From JASHPR01 sp963833885 (GTDB taxonomy: Bacteria; Actinomycetota; Actinomycetes; Streptosporangiales; Streptosporangiaceae): a stretch of 64,000 nucleotides of DNA. The stretch is taken from the NCBI GenBank assembly GCA_963833885.1, contig CAWHZU010000016.1, forward strand, positions 186,001-250,000. Direction: 5' to 3'. The first letter of the stretch is position 1. The number at the start of each line of letters is the position of its first letter. Both the position numbers and the translations under genes were made by a program. Below are positions 36,036-43,887 of the stretch, one piece after another. Below the pieces are notes generated by a model that ran no database searches, had not been told where the DNA came from, and saw nothing but the letters and a program-made list of their open reading frames with translations.

Positions 36036-37160
36036 TCAGGTACTGCGGCGGCGGCGCCTGACCTCGCGCACGATTGCCGCGGTCCCGATGACGGCGACGG
36101 TGGCCCCAGCAGCGGTGATCGTCGCGTCCTTCCGGTCCAGCCGGCGTCCGGCCAGCGCGTGGTGCCCGGCGCGCTGCTCGAGCAGGACGGCAAGAGCCGC
36201 CTGATTGTCGTACATCGGCTTCCACCCGGCCTGCCGCAGCGTCGCGCAGTCCACCACCCACGGGTACACGACGAAGTGCAGGTCGGTCACCAGGGCCGGG
36301 GTTATCCCGGCCCGGTGCAGCCGCTGCGCGGTGCCGAAGGTCAGCCCGGGCGGCAACTCGATCTGGCGCAGCCCGGACAGCTCCTCCACCTGCTCCTGTT
36401 CCAGCCATCCATCGCAGCCGACGGCGAACTTCCCGGTAACCTCGGACGCCGCGGCGAGCTCGAGCGCCGACACCAGGTCATCCACATGGCAGAACTGCCA
36501 GCGCGGGGCGCAGCCCTTCACGGCCAGCAGCCTGGGCGCTTCAAAGTGCCGCGTGATCAGGGTGTCCACGCCCTCGCCGACCAGCGCGGCCGGCCTGACG
36601 ACCGTGACGGCCATGCCCGGGTTGGCCGCCGGCGAGCGCTGCGCCAATTGCTCGATCTCCAGCAGGTCGCCGACCACGCTGGCGTCGGGATCGGCACCCA
36701 GCGGCGCATCCTCGGCCAGCGGCACCGGGTTGTCCGGCCGCGCTCCGTACACCATCGCGCTGGTCACCAGCACGACCCGGCCCACCCGCCCGGCGGCCGC
36801 CGCGGTCAGCACGGTCTGCGCGCCGCGGACGTTGAACGCCCGCCGTGACCGGGGATCGGAGTCGGGCGCCAGGTCAAGGTCGGTGTGCACGACGGCGTCC
36901 ACCCCGGCGAGCCCGGCCAGTGCGGGATCGCGGATGTCCACCACCCGCCAGGTCACACCCGTCGCGTCGCCCCGGTGACCGTCAATGGCGATCACCCGGC
37001 CGATCCTGTCCGACGCCGCCAGCCGGACCGTGAGCGCGTGGCCGAGACCGCTGGCCGCCCCGGTGACAGCGACCACCGGGCCCCGCCCGCGACCGTCTCG
37101 GCCCCTCCCGGGACCAGGTTCGTGCGCGGCCTGTCCCCTGCGCGTACCGCGGCTGCTCAC
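36036..37160 (-). CDS. Extended SDR (NAD-dependent epimerase/dehydratase-like) protein with C-terminal hydrophobic segment
   Basis: 374 residues. The Rossmann start VVAVTGAASGLGHALTVRLAA, VDAVVHTDLDL, NVRGAQTVLTAAAAGRVGRVVLVTSAMVYG and VVRPAALVGEG follow the extended SDR pattern. The Tyr of TSAMVYG is present, but the usual Lys four residues later is replaced (YGARP), so catalysis may be altered. The C-terminus has a hydrophobic stretch (ITAAGATVAVIGTAAIV) and an Arg-rich end, suggesting membrane attachment. The N-terminal 28 residues are Arg/Gly-rich and may be too long; a later start is possible. Substrate unknown. Divergent from the DUF2342 gene. Confidence 0.78.
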   Translation of the reverse strand: MSSRGTRRGQAAHEPGPGRGRDGRGRGPVVAVTGAASGLGHALTVRLAASDRIGRVIAIDGHRGDATGVTWRVVDIRDPALAGLAGVDAVVHTDLDLAPDSDPRSRRAFNVRGAQTVLTAAAAGRVGRVVLVTSAMVYGARPDNPVPLAEDAPLGADPDASVVGDLLEIEQLAQRSPAANPGMAVTVVRPAALVGEGVDTLITRHFEAPRLLAVKGCAPRWQFCHVDDLVSALELAAASEVTGKFAVGCDGWLEQEQVEELSGLRQIELPPGLTFGTAQRLHRAGITPALVTDLHFVVYPWVVDCATLRQAGWKPMYDNQAALAVLLEQRAGHHALAGRRLDRKDATITAAGATVAVIGTAAIVREVRRRRRST

Positions 37161-37297
37161 CGCGTATCCATGGTCTGTCGGCGGGGCGCCGTGGCTGCGC
37201 CGTTGGCGAACCTGGCATCTCGATTGCTCACCACGGCGTGCTCCCGGGATAACGTGGCGGACGTGGACTCTTCCATCCTGCCCGAGAGGCAGCGGAG

Positions 37298-38803
37298 ATG
37301 ACTGAACCTCCCTTCGGCTTTGGCCTGCCCGGCGACCCTGACCGGGATCCCGACAAGCCGGATGCAGGCGGTGGCGCGGGCCGCGGCGGCGCTGGCGGCC
37401 CGGGCGGAGGCGCCGGCGGCGCTGGCGGGCCGCTGGGACCGCTCGGCGACCCGCAGCAGTTCGCCGATGCCCTGCGCCAGTTCGCCGACCTGATGTCCTG
37501 GCAAGGCGGCCCGGTCAACTGGGACCTCGCGAAGAACGTGGCGCGGCAGACCGTCGCCGCGCAGGGCGACGCGAGCGTTCTCGATATCGACCGCCGCAAG
37601 ACCACCGACGCGCTCCGGACCGCTGACCTGTGGCTGGAGGACGCCACGACCCTGCCCACCGGCATCCGCATCACCCAGGCGTGGAGCCGGTCCGAGTGGG
37701 TCGAGGCCACGCTGCCGGTCTGGTCGAAGCTATGCGACCCGATCGCGGCCCGGGCCGTCGAGGCGATGGGCGGAATGCTGACCGAGGACCCCGAGGAGCT
37801 CGCCGGGGAACTTCCGCCCGAGATGCGTTCCGCGATGACCGCCCTGACCGGAGGGTTCGGCGCGCTCGGCGGTCTCGGCCAGATGATGCGCAGGATCGGC
37901 GGGATGATGGTCGGCGGCCAGACCGGCGCCGCGGTCGGCGCGCTGGCGCAGGAGGTGGTCAGCTCAACCGACGTCGGCCTCCCGCTCGGCCCGGCGGGCA
38001 CGGCCGCGCTGCTCCCGGTCAACGTCAAGGCGTTCGGCGACGGGCTTTCCGTTGCTGAGGACGAGGTACGGCTGTTCCTCGGGCTGCGCGAGGCCGCGCA
38101 CCAGCGATTGTTCGCGCACGTGCCGTGGCTGCGCGCCCGGCTGCTCGGGGCGGTCGAGGACTATGCGCGCGGCATCACGGTGGACGCCAACGCGCTGCGT
38201 GAGGCCATGCCGCAGATCGACCCGGCGAACCCGGAGGCGCTGAGCGAGGCCCTGTCCGGCGCCGCGCTGTTCCAGCCGGAGGACACCGAGCAGCAGAAGG
38301 CCGCGCTGGCGCGGCTGGAGACCGTCCTCGCCCTGGTCGAGGGGTGGGTCGCGACTGTGGTTGACGCGGCCGCCGGAAGCCGGCTGCCGCAGGCCGACGC
38401 CCTGGCCGAGGCGATCAGGCGGCGCCGGGCCAGCGGCGGCCCGGCCGAGCGGACTTTCGCGACTCTGGTGGGGCTGGAACTAAGGCCGCGCAGGCTGCGG
38501 GAGGCCGCGGCCATCTGGCGTGGCCTGACCGACGCGCGCGGCATCGAGGGCCGGGACGCGGTCTGGGCCCACCCGGACCTGCTTCCTACGGCCGAGGACT
38601 TCGATGACCCGGACGGCTTCGTCAGGGGCCGGCCCGACTTCGACATCTCCGACCTGGAGTCAGAGGGCGCCAAGGACGAGGCCGCGAAGGACGAGGCCGC
38701 GAAGGACGGCCAGGACGAGGGTGATGAGAAACCCGGCAGCGAGGGAGATACGCCGGGGCACGGCGGCCCGCAGCCGGACGGCGACCCGCCAGGCGGCTCC
38801 TAG
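37298..38803 (+). CDS. DUF2342 zinc-dependent metalloprotease-like protein
   Basis: 501 residues: a Gly-rich disordered N-terminus (about 15-50), a conserved helical core starting DPQQFADALRQFADLMSW, an amphipathic segment GQMMRRIGGMMVGGQTGAAVGALAQEV, then LREAAHQRLFAHVPWLRARL, the EAAHxR site where the family's His/Glu cluster lies. The C-terminal tail is acidic with repeated KDEAA units. Families of this type have been noted to co-occur with F420 genes, though no reaction is proven. It starts ATG with an upstream GAGG and is followed by a 444-bp intergenic region. Confidence 0.85.
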   Translation: MTEPPFGFGLPGDPDRDPDKPDAGGGAGRGGAGGPGGGAGGAGGPLGPLGDPQQFADALRQFADLMSWQGGPVNWDLAKNVARQTVAAQGDASVLDIDRRKTTDALRTADLWLEDATTLPTGIRITQAWSRSEWVEATLPVWSKLCDPIAARAVEAMGGMLTEDPEELAGELPPEMRSAMTALTGGFGALGGLGQMMRRIGGMMVGGQTGAAVGALAQEVVSSTDVGLPLGPAGTAALLPVNVKAFGDGLSVAEDEVRLFLGLREAAHQRLFAHVPWLRARLLGAVEDYARGITVDANALREAMPQIDPANPEALSEALSGAALFQPEDTEQQKAALARLETVLALVEGWVATVVDAAAGSRLPQADALAEAIRRRRASGGPAERTFATLVGLELRPRRLREAAAIWRGLTDARGIEGRDAVWAHPDLLPTAEDFDDPDGFVRGRPDFDISDLESEGAKDEAAKDEAAKDGQDEGDEKPGSEGDTPGHGGPQPDGDPPGGS

Positions 38804-38817
38804 AGGACCTGTTTTCG

Positions 38818-38866
38818 TGATCGCGGCGGATTTGTTGTCGTATTTGCGAACAATCCACCGCGATCA
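38818..38866. repeat. GATC-capped inverted repeat, copy 3
   Basis: Left arm TGATCGCGGCGGATTTGTT (38818-38836) pairs with AACAATCCACCGCGATCA (38849-38866) with one mismatch and one bulge across a 12-base loop. It lies 15 bp past the DUF2342 stop, so it might terminate that transcript, but there is no T-tract. Its ends match copy 2 (TGATC...GATCATGAACG). Confidence 0.7.
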
Positions 38867-38893
38867 TGAACGCAGCTCGGCCGCTGCAATCTG

Positions 38894-39033
38894 GTTTCCA
38901 CAGGCCGTGGACAGTGACATCCCTGGTAGGCGACGCAGGGCAGCCCCAGCCAGCACGAACTTCACAGGCGCGGTCACGGCTGTCCACAGAGACGCTCCGC
39001 GGTTTCCCCAGGTTGTCCACAGCGCTGCCCACA
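38894..39033. promoter_or_regulatory. Cluster of DnaA-box-like sequences
   Basis: One exact actinobacterial DnaA box, TTGTCCACA, is at 39013-39021. Close variants are CTGTCCACA (38980-38988), CTGCCCACA (39025-39033), GTTTCCACA (38894-38902) and, on the other strand, GTGGACAG (38907-38914). Five such sites in 140 bp is well above what scattered matches would give. No dnaA, dnaN or other oriC genes are nearby. Confidence 0.5.
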
Positions 39034-39247
39034 AGGACGTATTGACCCATCGGGGCACCAGGCCTAGCTTCGCCTGGCAGGAGCCCCCGGGCTCCGGGCC
39101 GCACGTCGCTTCTGGGGAAGGGGGGCGAACGGCCCGCAGCGGAGCGAGCGGCCGCCCGCCATGTCGCTTCGGCGCCCGGGGGCCCCGGCCACGATCCGAA
39201 CAGCCTGAATGCCGGAATTGTCGGCGTCGCCTGTCACGCTGTGAGGC

Positions 39248-40261
39248 ATGAGACCAGTGCTGAAGCGCGGATTGCTGCCGGTATGGCGCGATCGTGACAC
39301 GTTGCAGATCGGCATCGACTCCCGGCGGGCGGTAGCGCTGACCGGGATGGCAGGCGCGGCCTGGGTGATCGGTCTCCTCGACGGCAGCCGAGAGCGTGCG
39401 CAGGTCGTCCAGACCGCCGCCGACCGCGGCATTCCCGCGGAAACCACGGAGCGGGTCCTGGCCCTGCTGGCGACAGCCGGCGCGCTCGACGACTTCCCCG
39501 CTGGCACGTTGCGGTTACTCTCCCCACCGCTGCGAGCCCGGCTGGCCACGGAACTGGCCGCCGCGTCCCTGGCGCACCGGGACGGCGACGGCGGTGCGCG
39601 CACCCTCGCCCGCAGGCTCACAGCGCAGGTCCGGATCCACGGCGCCGGGACGGTCGGAAACGGTATCGCCAGCCTGCTCACGAGTTCGGGCATCGGCCAG
39701 GTCACGAACGCGGACCCACCAGAACATCCCGAAAAATCACAATCAACACCAGATGGGCCTGGAACGTTACGCCCCGGGGTCCCTCAGGCAGGTACCGGCG
39801 GGCCGGGCAAGGCGCCGCCCAGCGCGGCACTCCCCGACCTTGCGATCCTCGTCGGCCGCCATCTCATGGAGCTGCGGGCCAGCCTGATGCGCGACCAGGT
39901 CCCGCACCTGGCCGTTTCGGCCGACGAGGCGATCGGGGTGGTCGGCCCGCTGGTGATACCCGGCCGCACCGCGTGCCTGAGATGCCTGGACCTGACCAGG
40001 GCCGAGCGCGACCCCGCCTGGCCGCTGATCCTGGCCCAGCTCGAGGGGCGGGAACCCAATCCGTGTGCATGCGACGCACCGCTCGCGGCGGCCGTGGCCG
40101 CGCAGGCTGCAGCACAGGTCCTGGCCTTCATCGACAGGGCGGTGGCGGCCGACCCGGTGGCCAATGGCACCCTGGAACTGGTCCTGCCTGGCTGGCAGTG
40201 GCGCCGCCGGACGTGGCCGCGCCATCCCGGCTGCTCGTGTGGCAGTCATGCTGCCAGGTAG
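39248..40261 (+). CDS. ThiF/E1-like protein resembling TOMM leader-binding proteins
   Basis: 337 residues. An N-terminal winged-helix-like region (LKRGLLPVWRDRDTLQIGID, with VVQTAADRGIPAETTERVLALLATAGAL) precedes an E1-like Rossmann segment ARVRIHGAGTVGNG-type (VRIHGAGTVGNGIASLL). A low-complexity insert (about 150-195) separates it from CLRCLDLTRAERDPAWPLI, a Cys-x2-Cys zinc half-site, with the second Cys pair near the C-terminus (CSCGSH). This layout resembles the TOMM/ocin ThiF-like proteins that bind precursor peptides, but no peptide or cyclodehydratase partner is next to it. The gene is conserved at this position in actinobacteria. Function unknown. Confidence 0.7.
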   Translation: MRPVLKRGLLPVWRDRDTLQIGIDSRRAVALTGMAGAAWVIGLLDGSRERAQVVQTAADRGIPAETTERVLALLATAGALDDFPAGTLRLLSPPLRARLATELAAASLAHRDGDGGARTLARRLTAQVRIHGAGTVGNGIASLLTSSGIGQVTNADPPEHPEKSQSTPDGPGTLRPGVPQAGTGGPGKAPPSAALPDLAILVGRHLMELRASLMRDQVPHLAVSADEAIGVVGPLVIPGRTACLRCLDLTRAERDPAWPLILAQLEGREPNPCACDAPLAAAVAAQAAAQVLAFIDRAVAADPVANGTLELVLPGWQWRRRTWPRHPGCSCGSHAAR

Positions 40262-40355
40262 CGGACAATGGGATCTTGGGAATTAGATTTGCCAGGGAGG
40301 TGAAGCGGCGCGCCGTGTCCGGGCTGACAACTAACACCCGCGTGCCGCGATATCC

Positions 40356-41756
40356 GTGAGCGATGTGCCCCGCCGTGCCGTGACCCGGACGGCGAAACTC
40401 GCCACCCTGCCGGTCGGTCTGGCCGGACGGACGGCGCTCGGCCTCGGCAAGCGACTCGGCGGGCGACCGGCCGAGATCGTGGCGCAGGAGATCCAGCAGC
40501 GAACCGCGGAGCAGATCTTCAGGGTCCTCGGTGAGCTCAAGGGCGGCGCGCTCAAGCTCGGGCAGGCCCTGTCGATCTTTGAGGCGGCACTGCCCGCAGA
40601 GATCGCCGGGCCCTATCGGGCTACCCTGACCAAGCTCCAGGAAGCCGCGCCGCCGCTGCCGGCCGCAACCGTGCACCGGGTGCTCGTGGCCGACCTCGGC
40701 CCGGACTGGCGGGACAACTTCGCCGATTTCGACGACAGCCCGGCCGCCGCCGCCTCCATCGGCCAGGTGCACCGAGCCACCTGGCACGATGGCCGCCAGG
40801 TGGCGGTGAAGATCCAGTACCCGGGCGCCGGAAAGGCCCTGATCAACGACTTCACCCAGCTCAGCCGGATCGGCCGGCTGTTCGGTGTGCTGATGCCTGG
40901 GCTCGACGTCAAGCCGCTGCTCGACGAACTACGCAAGCGGGTCGCCGAAGAACTCGACTACCAGCTCGAGGCGGTCTCCCAGGATGCGTTCGCGGACGCC
41001 TATTCCGGCGACCCCGAGTTCCTGATCCCGCGCGTCATCCTGGCCACCGACCACGTCCTGGTCACCGAGTGGATCGGCGGCACCCCGCTCTCCAAAGTCA
41101 TTGCCGAGGGAAGCGCCGAGGACCGGAACCGGGCCGGCATCCTTCTTGTCAGGTTCCTCTTCTCCGGGCCCGCACGGGCGGGTCTGCTGCACGCCGACCC
41201 ACATCCAGGCAACTTCCGGCTCATGGACGATGGCCGGCTCGGTGTTCTGGATTTCGGCGCCGTGGACCGGCTTCCCGACGGTTTCCCGCACTTCTTCGGC
41301 AAGCTGCTCCGCCTCATGCACGAGAACCGCGACATCGAGACCGTTGAGCACGAACTGCGCCTGCACGGCTTCCTCAAGGAGGGCGTCGACGTCGATCTTG
41401 ACGCCCTGCACGCCTACCTGGCGCCGCTCGCCGAGCCGTCCAAGGTGGAGTCGTTCAAGTTCACCCGGGAGTGGCTGCGGGCCGAAGCGTCGCGGGTCAC
41501 GGACATGAGGTCGGCCGCCATCGGCCGCCGGCTCAACATGCCGCCCTCGTACATCCTGATCCACCGCGTCTCCACGGCCGGGATCGGAGTGCTCTGCCAG
41601 CTCGAGTGCGAGGGCCAGTTCCGCGCCGAAGTGCTCAAGTGGATGCCCGGCTACTTCGACGCGCCAGAGCTGGGAGACGGCGGGTCTGACGAGCCGAACC
41701 CGGGACGGGACGACCCGGACGGTGCCGTGGCCGGGGCGGCGAGCCCGGGGACCTGA
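40356..41756 (+). CDS. ABC1/UbiB (COQ8) family atypical kinase
   Basis: 466 residues. ABC1 hallmarks: KLGQ motif (ALKLGQALS, about 65-73), Ala-rich loop AAASIGQVHRA replacing the Gly-rich loop, Lys in VAVKIQYPG, the EELDYQLEA acidic pair, HADPHPGNFRL (catalytic loop) and LDFGAVD (metal site). COQ8-type proteins are ATPase/kinases that support quinone biosynthesis; the actinobacterial version next to whiB7 is uncharacterised. GTG start. The last ~35 residues are low-complexity. It converges on the small basic/Ala-rich gene through a strong palindromic terminator. Confidence 0.9.
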   Translation: MSDVPRRAVTRTAKLATLPVGLAGRTALGLGKRLGGRPAEIVAQEIQQRTAEQIFRVLGELKGGALKLGQALSIFEAALPAEIAGPYRATLTKLQEAAPPLPAATVHRVLVADLGPDWRDNFADFDDSPAAAASIGQVHRATWHDGRQVAVKIQYPGAGKALINDFTQLSRIGRLFGVLMPGLDVKPLLDELRKRVAEELDYQLEAVSQDAFADAYSGDPEFLIPRVILATDHVLVTEWIGGTPLSKVIAEGSAEDRNRAGILLVRFLFSGPARAGLLHADPHPGNFRLMDDGRLGVLDFGAVDRLPDGFPHFFGKLLRLMHENRDIETVEHELRLHGFLKEGVDVDLDALHAYLAPLAEPSKVESFKFTREWLRAEASRVTDMRSAAIGRRLNMPPSYILIHRVSTAGIGVLCQLECEGQFRAEVLKWMPGYFDAPELGDGGSDEPNPGRDDPDGAVAGAASPGT

Positions 41757-41779
41757 CCGAAAGCGGGGCAGGGCAGCGG

Positions 41780-41813
41780 AAGGGCCCGGGAAGCACGTGC
41801 TTCCCGGGCCCTT
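41780..41813. terminator. 34-bp perfect palindrome between convergent genes (bidirectional terminator)
   Basis: Arms AAGGGCCCGGGAAGCAC (41780-41796) and GTGCTTCCCGGGCCCTT (41797-41813) are fully complementary with no spacer. The palindrome lies 23 bp after the ABC1 stop and 43 bp after the stop of the opposing gene, the expected place for a shared terminator. There is no U-tract. Confidence 0.75.
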
Positions 41814-41856
41814 GGCCCCCGCCGGATCGTTCGATCCGCGGGTGCAGAACCGAGTT

Positions 41857-42054
41857 TCAGGAACTCTGCTCGGCCGCCAGCTCGCCACGGAGCCGCATGG
41901 CCTCGTGTCGTGAGCGGGCCAGCTGGCGCTCTGCTCGCTGCGCCCGGCGGTCCGCCTGGGCGAGTGCGCGCACCCGCCTGGCGTGGCTCTCGGCCGCGGC
42001 CGCCGCCAGCATTGTCTGTTGTCGTTCGCTGACCATCTCGCGGGCCAGATTCAT
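41857..42054 (-). CDS. Small helical, Arg/Ala-rich protein downstream of whiB7
   Basis: 65 residues, almost certainly one long amphipathic or coiled-coil helix (REMVSERQQTMLAAAAAESH, QADRRAQRAERQLARSR). Preceded by a purine-rich GAGGTG about 8 bases before the ATG. It lies 37 bp after the whiB7 stop on the same strand, so it may be part of the whiB7 transcript. No family recognised; codon use looks like the neighbours. Confidence 0.55.
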   Translation of the reverse strand: MNLAREMVSERQQTMLAAAAAESHARRVRALAQADRRAQRAERQLARSRHEAMRLRGELAAEQSS

Positions 42055-42091
42055 CTGTTTTCACCACCTCAACGTCTGCCATAGCGGCTGG

Positions 42092-42481
42092 TCAGGCCGC
42101 TACCTCGTCCTTCCTTGGGCGTCCGCGCGGCCGCTTCCGCGGCACGATCTCGCCGCGAAGGAACAGCTCGCCGCCCCAGACTCCCCAGGGCTCACGCCGC
42201 TCGAGTGCCCCGGCGAGGCACGCCATCCGCGCCGGGCAGCTCCTGCACAGGTCCTTTGCGCACTCCACGTCCTGCGGAGACTCGGCGAAGAACAGGTCCG
42301 GGTCATCCGTGCACGGGAGTATGCGGCCGCTTGGCACGCCGGCCATGGTCACCGGAATGGGAGCGCCCCGCGGCTCCTGCCCTGGCGGGCTGATGACCGC
42401 CGCTACCTGCACAGATTCCGCCTCGAACCCCGCCTGGTCATCCAGAACGGCGGTGGTGCCGGGCCGATGCATCGGTGCCAT
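42092..42481 (-). CDS. whiB7: WhiB7/WblC antibiotic-resistance regulator
   Basis: 129 residues. Four Fe-S cysteines (Cys57, Cys79, Cys82, Cys88; LPCTDDPDLFF, LCRSCPARMACL), the turn EPWGVWGGELF, and a C-terminal AT-hook KRPRGRPRKDEVAA identify WhiB7, which activates drug-resistance genes with the housekeeping sigma factor. The start with GAGAGG upstream is used; an internal ATG (MAGVPSGRILP) would give a length closer to the mycobacterial protein. Expression is probably controlled by the 420-nt leader described separately. Neighbours (ABC1, ThiF-like, uvrD-like, mycoredoxin) are the conserved whiB7 neighbourhood. Confidence 0.95.
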   Translation of the reverse strand: MAPMHRPGTTAVLDDQAGFEAESVQVAAVISPPGQEPRGAPIPVTMAGVPSGRILPCTDDPDLFFAESPQDVECAKDLCRSCPARMACLAGALERREPWGVWGGELFLRGEIVPRKRPRGRPRKDEVAA

Positions 42482-42545
42482 CCCCTCTCATCCACTCGTC
42501 CTAAGGTCTCTCACGCGTCTGACAAAACGGTGGCCTCGCATGACG

Positions 42546-42609
42546 AAGGCCGCGGACCCGATTTCGGGTCCGCGGCCTTGAGGGGTTCTGGCCGGTCTTT
42601 TTAGACCGG
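42546..42609 (-). terminator. whiB7 leader hairpins (candidate attenuator)
   Basis: A perfect 15-bp stem, AAGGCCGCGGACCCG (42546-42560) with CGGGTCCGCGGCCTT (42565-42579) and a 4-base loop, lies 65 nt before the whiB7 start. A second stem, CCGGTCT/AGACCGG (42592-42598 and 42603-42609), contains the uORF stop codon. Translating the uORF to its end would place a ribosome on the second stem, a layout suited to ribosome-mediated attenuation. There is no strong U-tract after the long stem. Confidence 0.6.
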
Positions 42610-42903
42610 TTCCGGTTCCCTCGCCGGATGCGGACCCTTTGCACCGCCGCTAGCGGCGATACGGGTCGAGTACGGGTAGTTCTGCTTGCGCTGGGTGGGC
42701 TGTCCGAGAGCTGCGCTCAGGCCGGCAGCCGCGTGGCGCCGCCCAGAGACGTCTGTGCCGGAGAACGCACGCGGGCGCGCAAACGCTATTGCGCCCATGG
42801 GCGGCCGAGCCGGCCGGATGACGGCCGACGGCAGGCAGGTGCCCATGCTGAACGGCTCGCGCGCGGTGGCGACAGCCTCAAGATCTGAGTCGAAATTCAG
42901 CAT
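42601..42903 (-). CDS. uORF in the whiB7 leader
   Basis: 100 codons starting ATG with an excellent AAGGAGGT 7 bases upstream and beginning MLNFDSDLEAVATAREPFSM. The C-terminal two thirds is basic and Pro/Ala-rich without a recognisable fold. The TAA sits inside a small hairpin just before the long attenuator-like stem. Known whiB7/wblC genes have a uORF-controlled leader, so a regulatory peptide is the best reading. A functional small protein cannot be excluded. Confidence 0.6.
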   Translation of the reverse strand: MLNFDSDLEAVATAREPFSMGTCLPSAVIRPARPPMGAIAFARPRAFSGTDVSGRRHAAAGLSAALGQPTQRKQNYPYSTRIAASGGAKGPHPAREPEPV

Positions 42904-42956
42904 CCAGGGCACCTCCTTCCACAGGGCGTCATCAGCAGAGCCGCGGACATGGGAGA

Positions 42957-42996
42957 AGCCTACGTAGCCCGTCCGCGAGGGGGCAACTGGTTTTTC
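42957..42996 (-). promoter_or_regulatory. Candidate whiB7 promoter with WhiB7-type AT-rich element
   Basis: Reading leftward: GAAAAA (42996-42991), four bases, -35 TTGCCC (42986-42981), 18-base spacer, -10 TAGGCT (42962-42957). WhiB7 is known to bind a short AT-rich tract just upstream of the -35 of its targets, including its own gene. The arrangement matches, which suggests autoregulation. The transcript would begin about 50 nt before the uORF. Confidence 0.6.
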
Positions 42997-43020
42997 CCGA
43001 CGAATTCTGAGTCCCGAGAT

Positions 43021-43887
43021 TTAGGTGGCCCGGGAGGTGCGAACCAGCCCCTCCTGCACCACCGAGACCACAAGGTCGCCGTCGCTCGTGTAGACCTCGC
43101 CGCGCGCCAGCCCCCGCGATCCGCGGGCGACCGGAGAGTCCTGCGCGTACAGCAGCCACCGGTCGGCCCGGAACGGCCCGTGGAACCACATTGCGTGATC
43201 CAGGCTCGCTCCGGTCGTCCGCCCGTCCGCCCAGGACAGGCCGTGCGCCAGCAGCACCGAGTCGAGCAGCGTCATGTCCGACGCATAGGTCATCAGGCAC
43301 ACGTGCAGCAACGGGTCGTCGGGCAGGTCACCGTCGACCCGGAGCCAGACCATGTTGCGAGTCGTCCGCAGCGAGGGGTCGCGCTCGGCCTCGAAGCTCA
43401 GCGGCCCGATGTGCCGGATGTCTATCGGGTTGCCGTCGTACCACTCGCGCACGCTCGGCCCGAACAGCTTCTCCATGCGCTCCGCCGTCGTGGCGATCGC
43501 GTCCGGGGGCGGGACATCGGGCATCGGGTCGGCGTGCTCGACACCGGGCTCGTCGCGGTGGAACGACGCGGAAAGCGTGAAGATCGTCTTGCCGTGCTGG
43601 ATCGTCGTCACCCTGCGGGTGGTGAACGAGCGGCCGTCGCGCACCCGCTCCACCAGATAGATCAGCGGGACCGTGGGATCGCCCGGGCGGATGAAGTAGG
43701 CGTGCAGCGAGTGCACGGGCCGGTCCTCAGGCACCGTGCGGCCGGCCGCGACCAGCGCCTGCCCGGCGACCTGGCCGCCGAACACACGCTGCCTGCGTTC
43801 GCCCTCCGGACTGCGCCCGCGGAAGATGTCGACCTCGATCTGCTCCAGGTCGAGCAGGTCGAGCACCTGGTCGAGCGCCTTGCTCAT
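43021..43887 (-). CDS. tesB: Acyl-CoA thioesterase II (TesB)
   Basis: Hydrolyses acyl-CoA to free fatty acid and CoA. 288 residues forming a double hot-dog fold: first repeat RQRVFGGQVAGQALVAAGRTV, HSLHAYFIRPGD; second repeat LMTYASDMTLLDSVLLAHG with the catalytic Asp, LDHAMWFHGPFRADRWLLY, and VVQEGLVR with the catalytic Gln. The ATG overlaps the stop of the helicase gene (ATGA), an unexpected partner functionally but clearly coupled. Its stop is only about 25 bp from the whiB7 promoter region, so readthrough is possible. Confidence 0.93.
   Translation of the reverse strand: MSKALDQVLDLLDLEQIEVDIFRGRSPEGERRQRVFGGQVAGQALVAAGRTVPEDRPVHSLHAYFIRPGDPTVPLIYLVERVRDGRSFTTRRVTTIQHGKTIFTLSASFHRDEPGVEHADPMPDVPPPDAIATTAERMEKLFGPSVREWYDGNPIDIRHIGPLSFEAERDPSLRTTRNMVWLRVDGDLPDDPLLHVCLMTYASDMTLLDSVLLAHGLSWADGRTTGASLDHAMWFHGPFRADRWLLYAQDSPVARGSRGLARGEVYTSDGDLVVSVVQEGLVRTSRAT

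Larger units (their letters stand above)
38804..39247. other. 444-bp intergenic region with inverted repeat and DnaA-box-like cluster
   Basis: No supported gene. The left part holds inverted repeat copy 3 (38818-38866). The middle (38894-39033) holds several TGTCCACA-like sites. The right part is an unremarkable GC-rich leader to the ThiF-like gene. The local base content is lower in GC than the flanking genes, as expected for a regulatory or replication-protein binding region. Confidence 0.6.
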
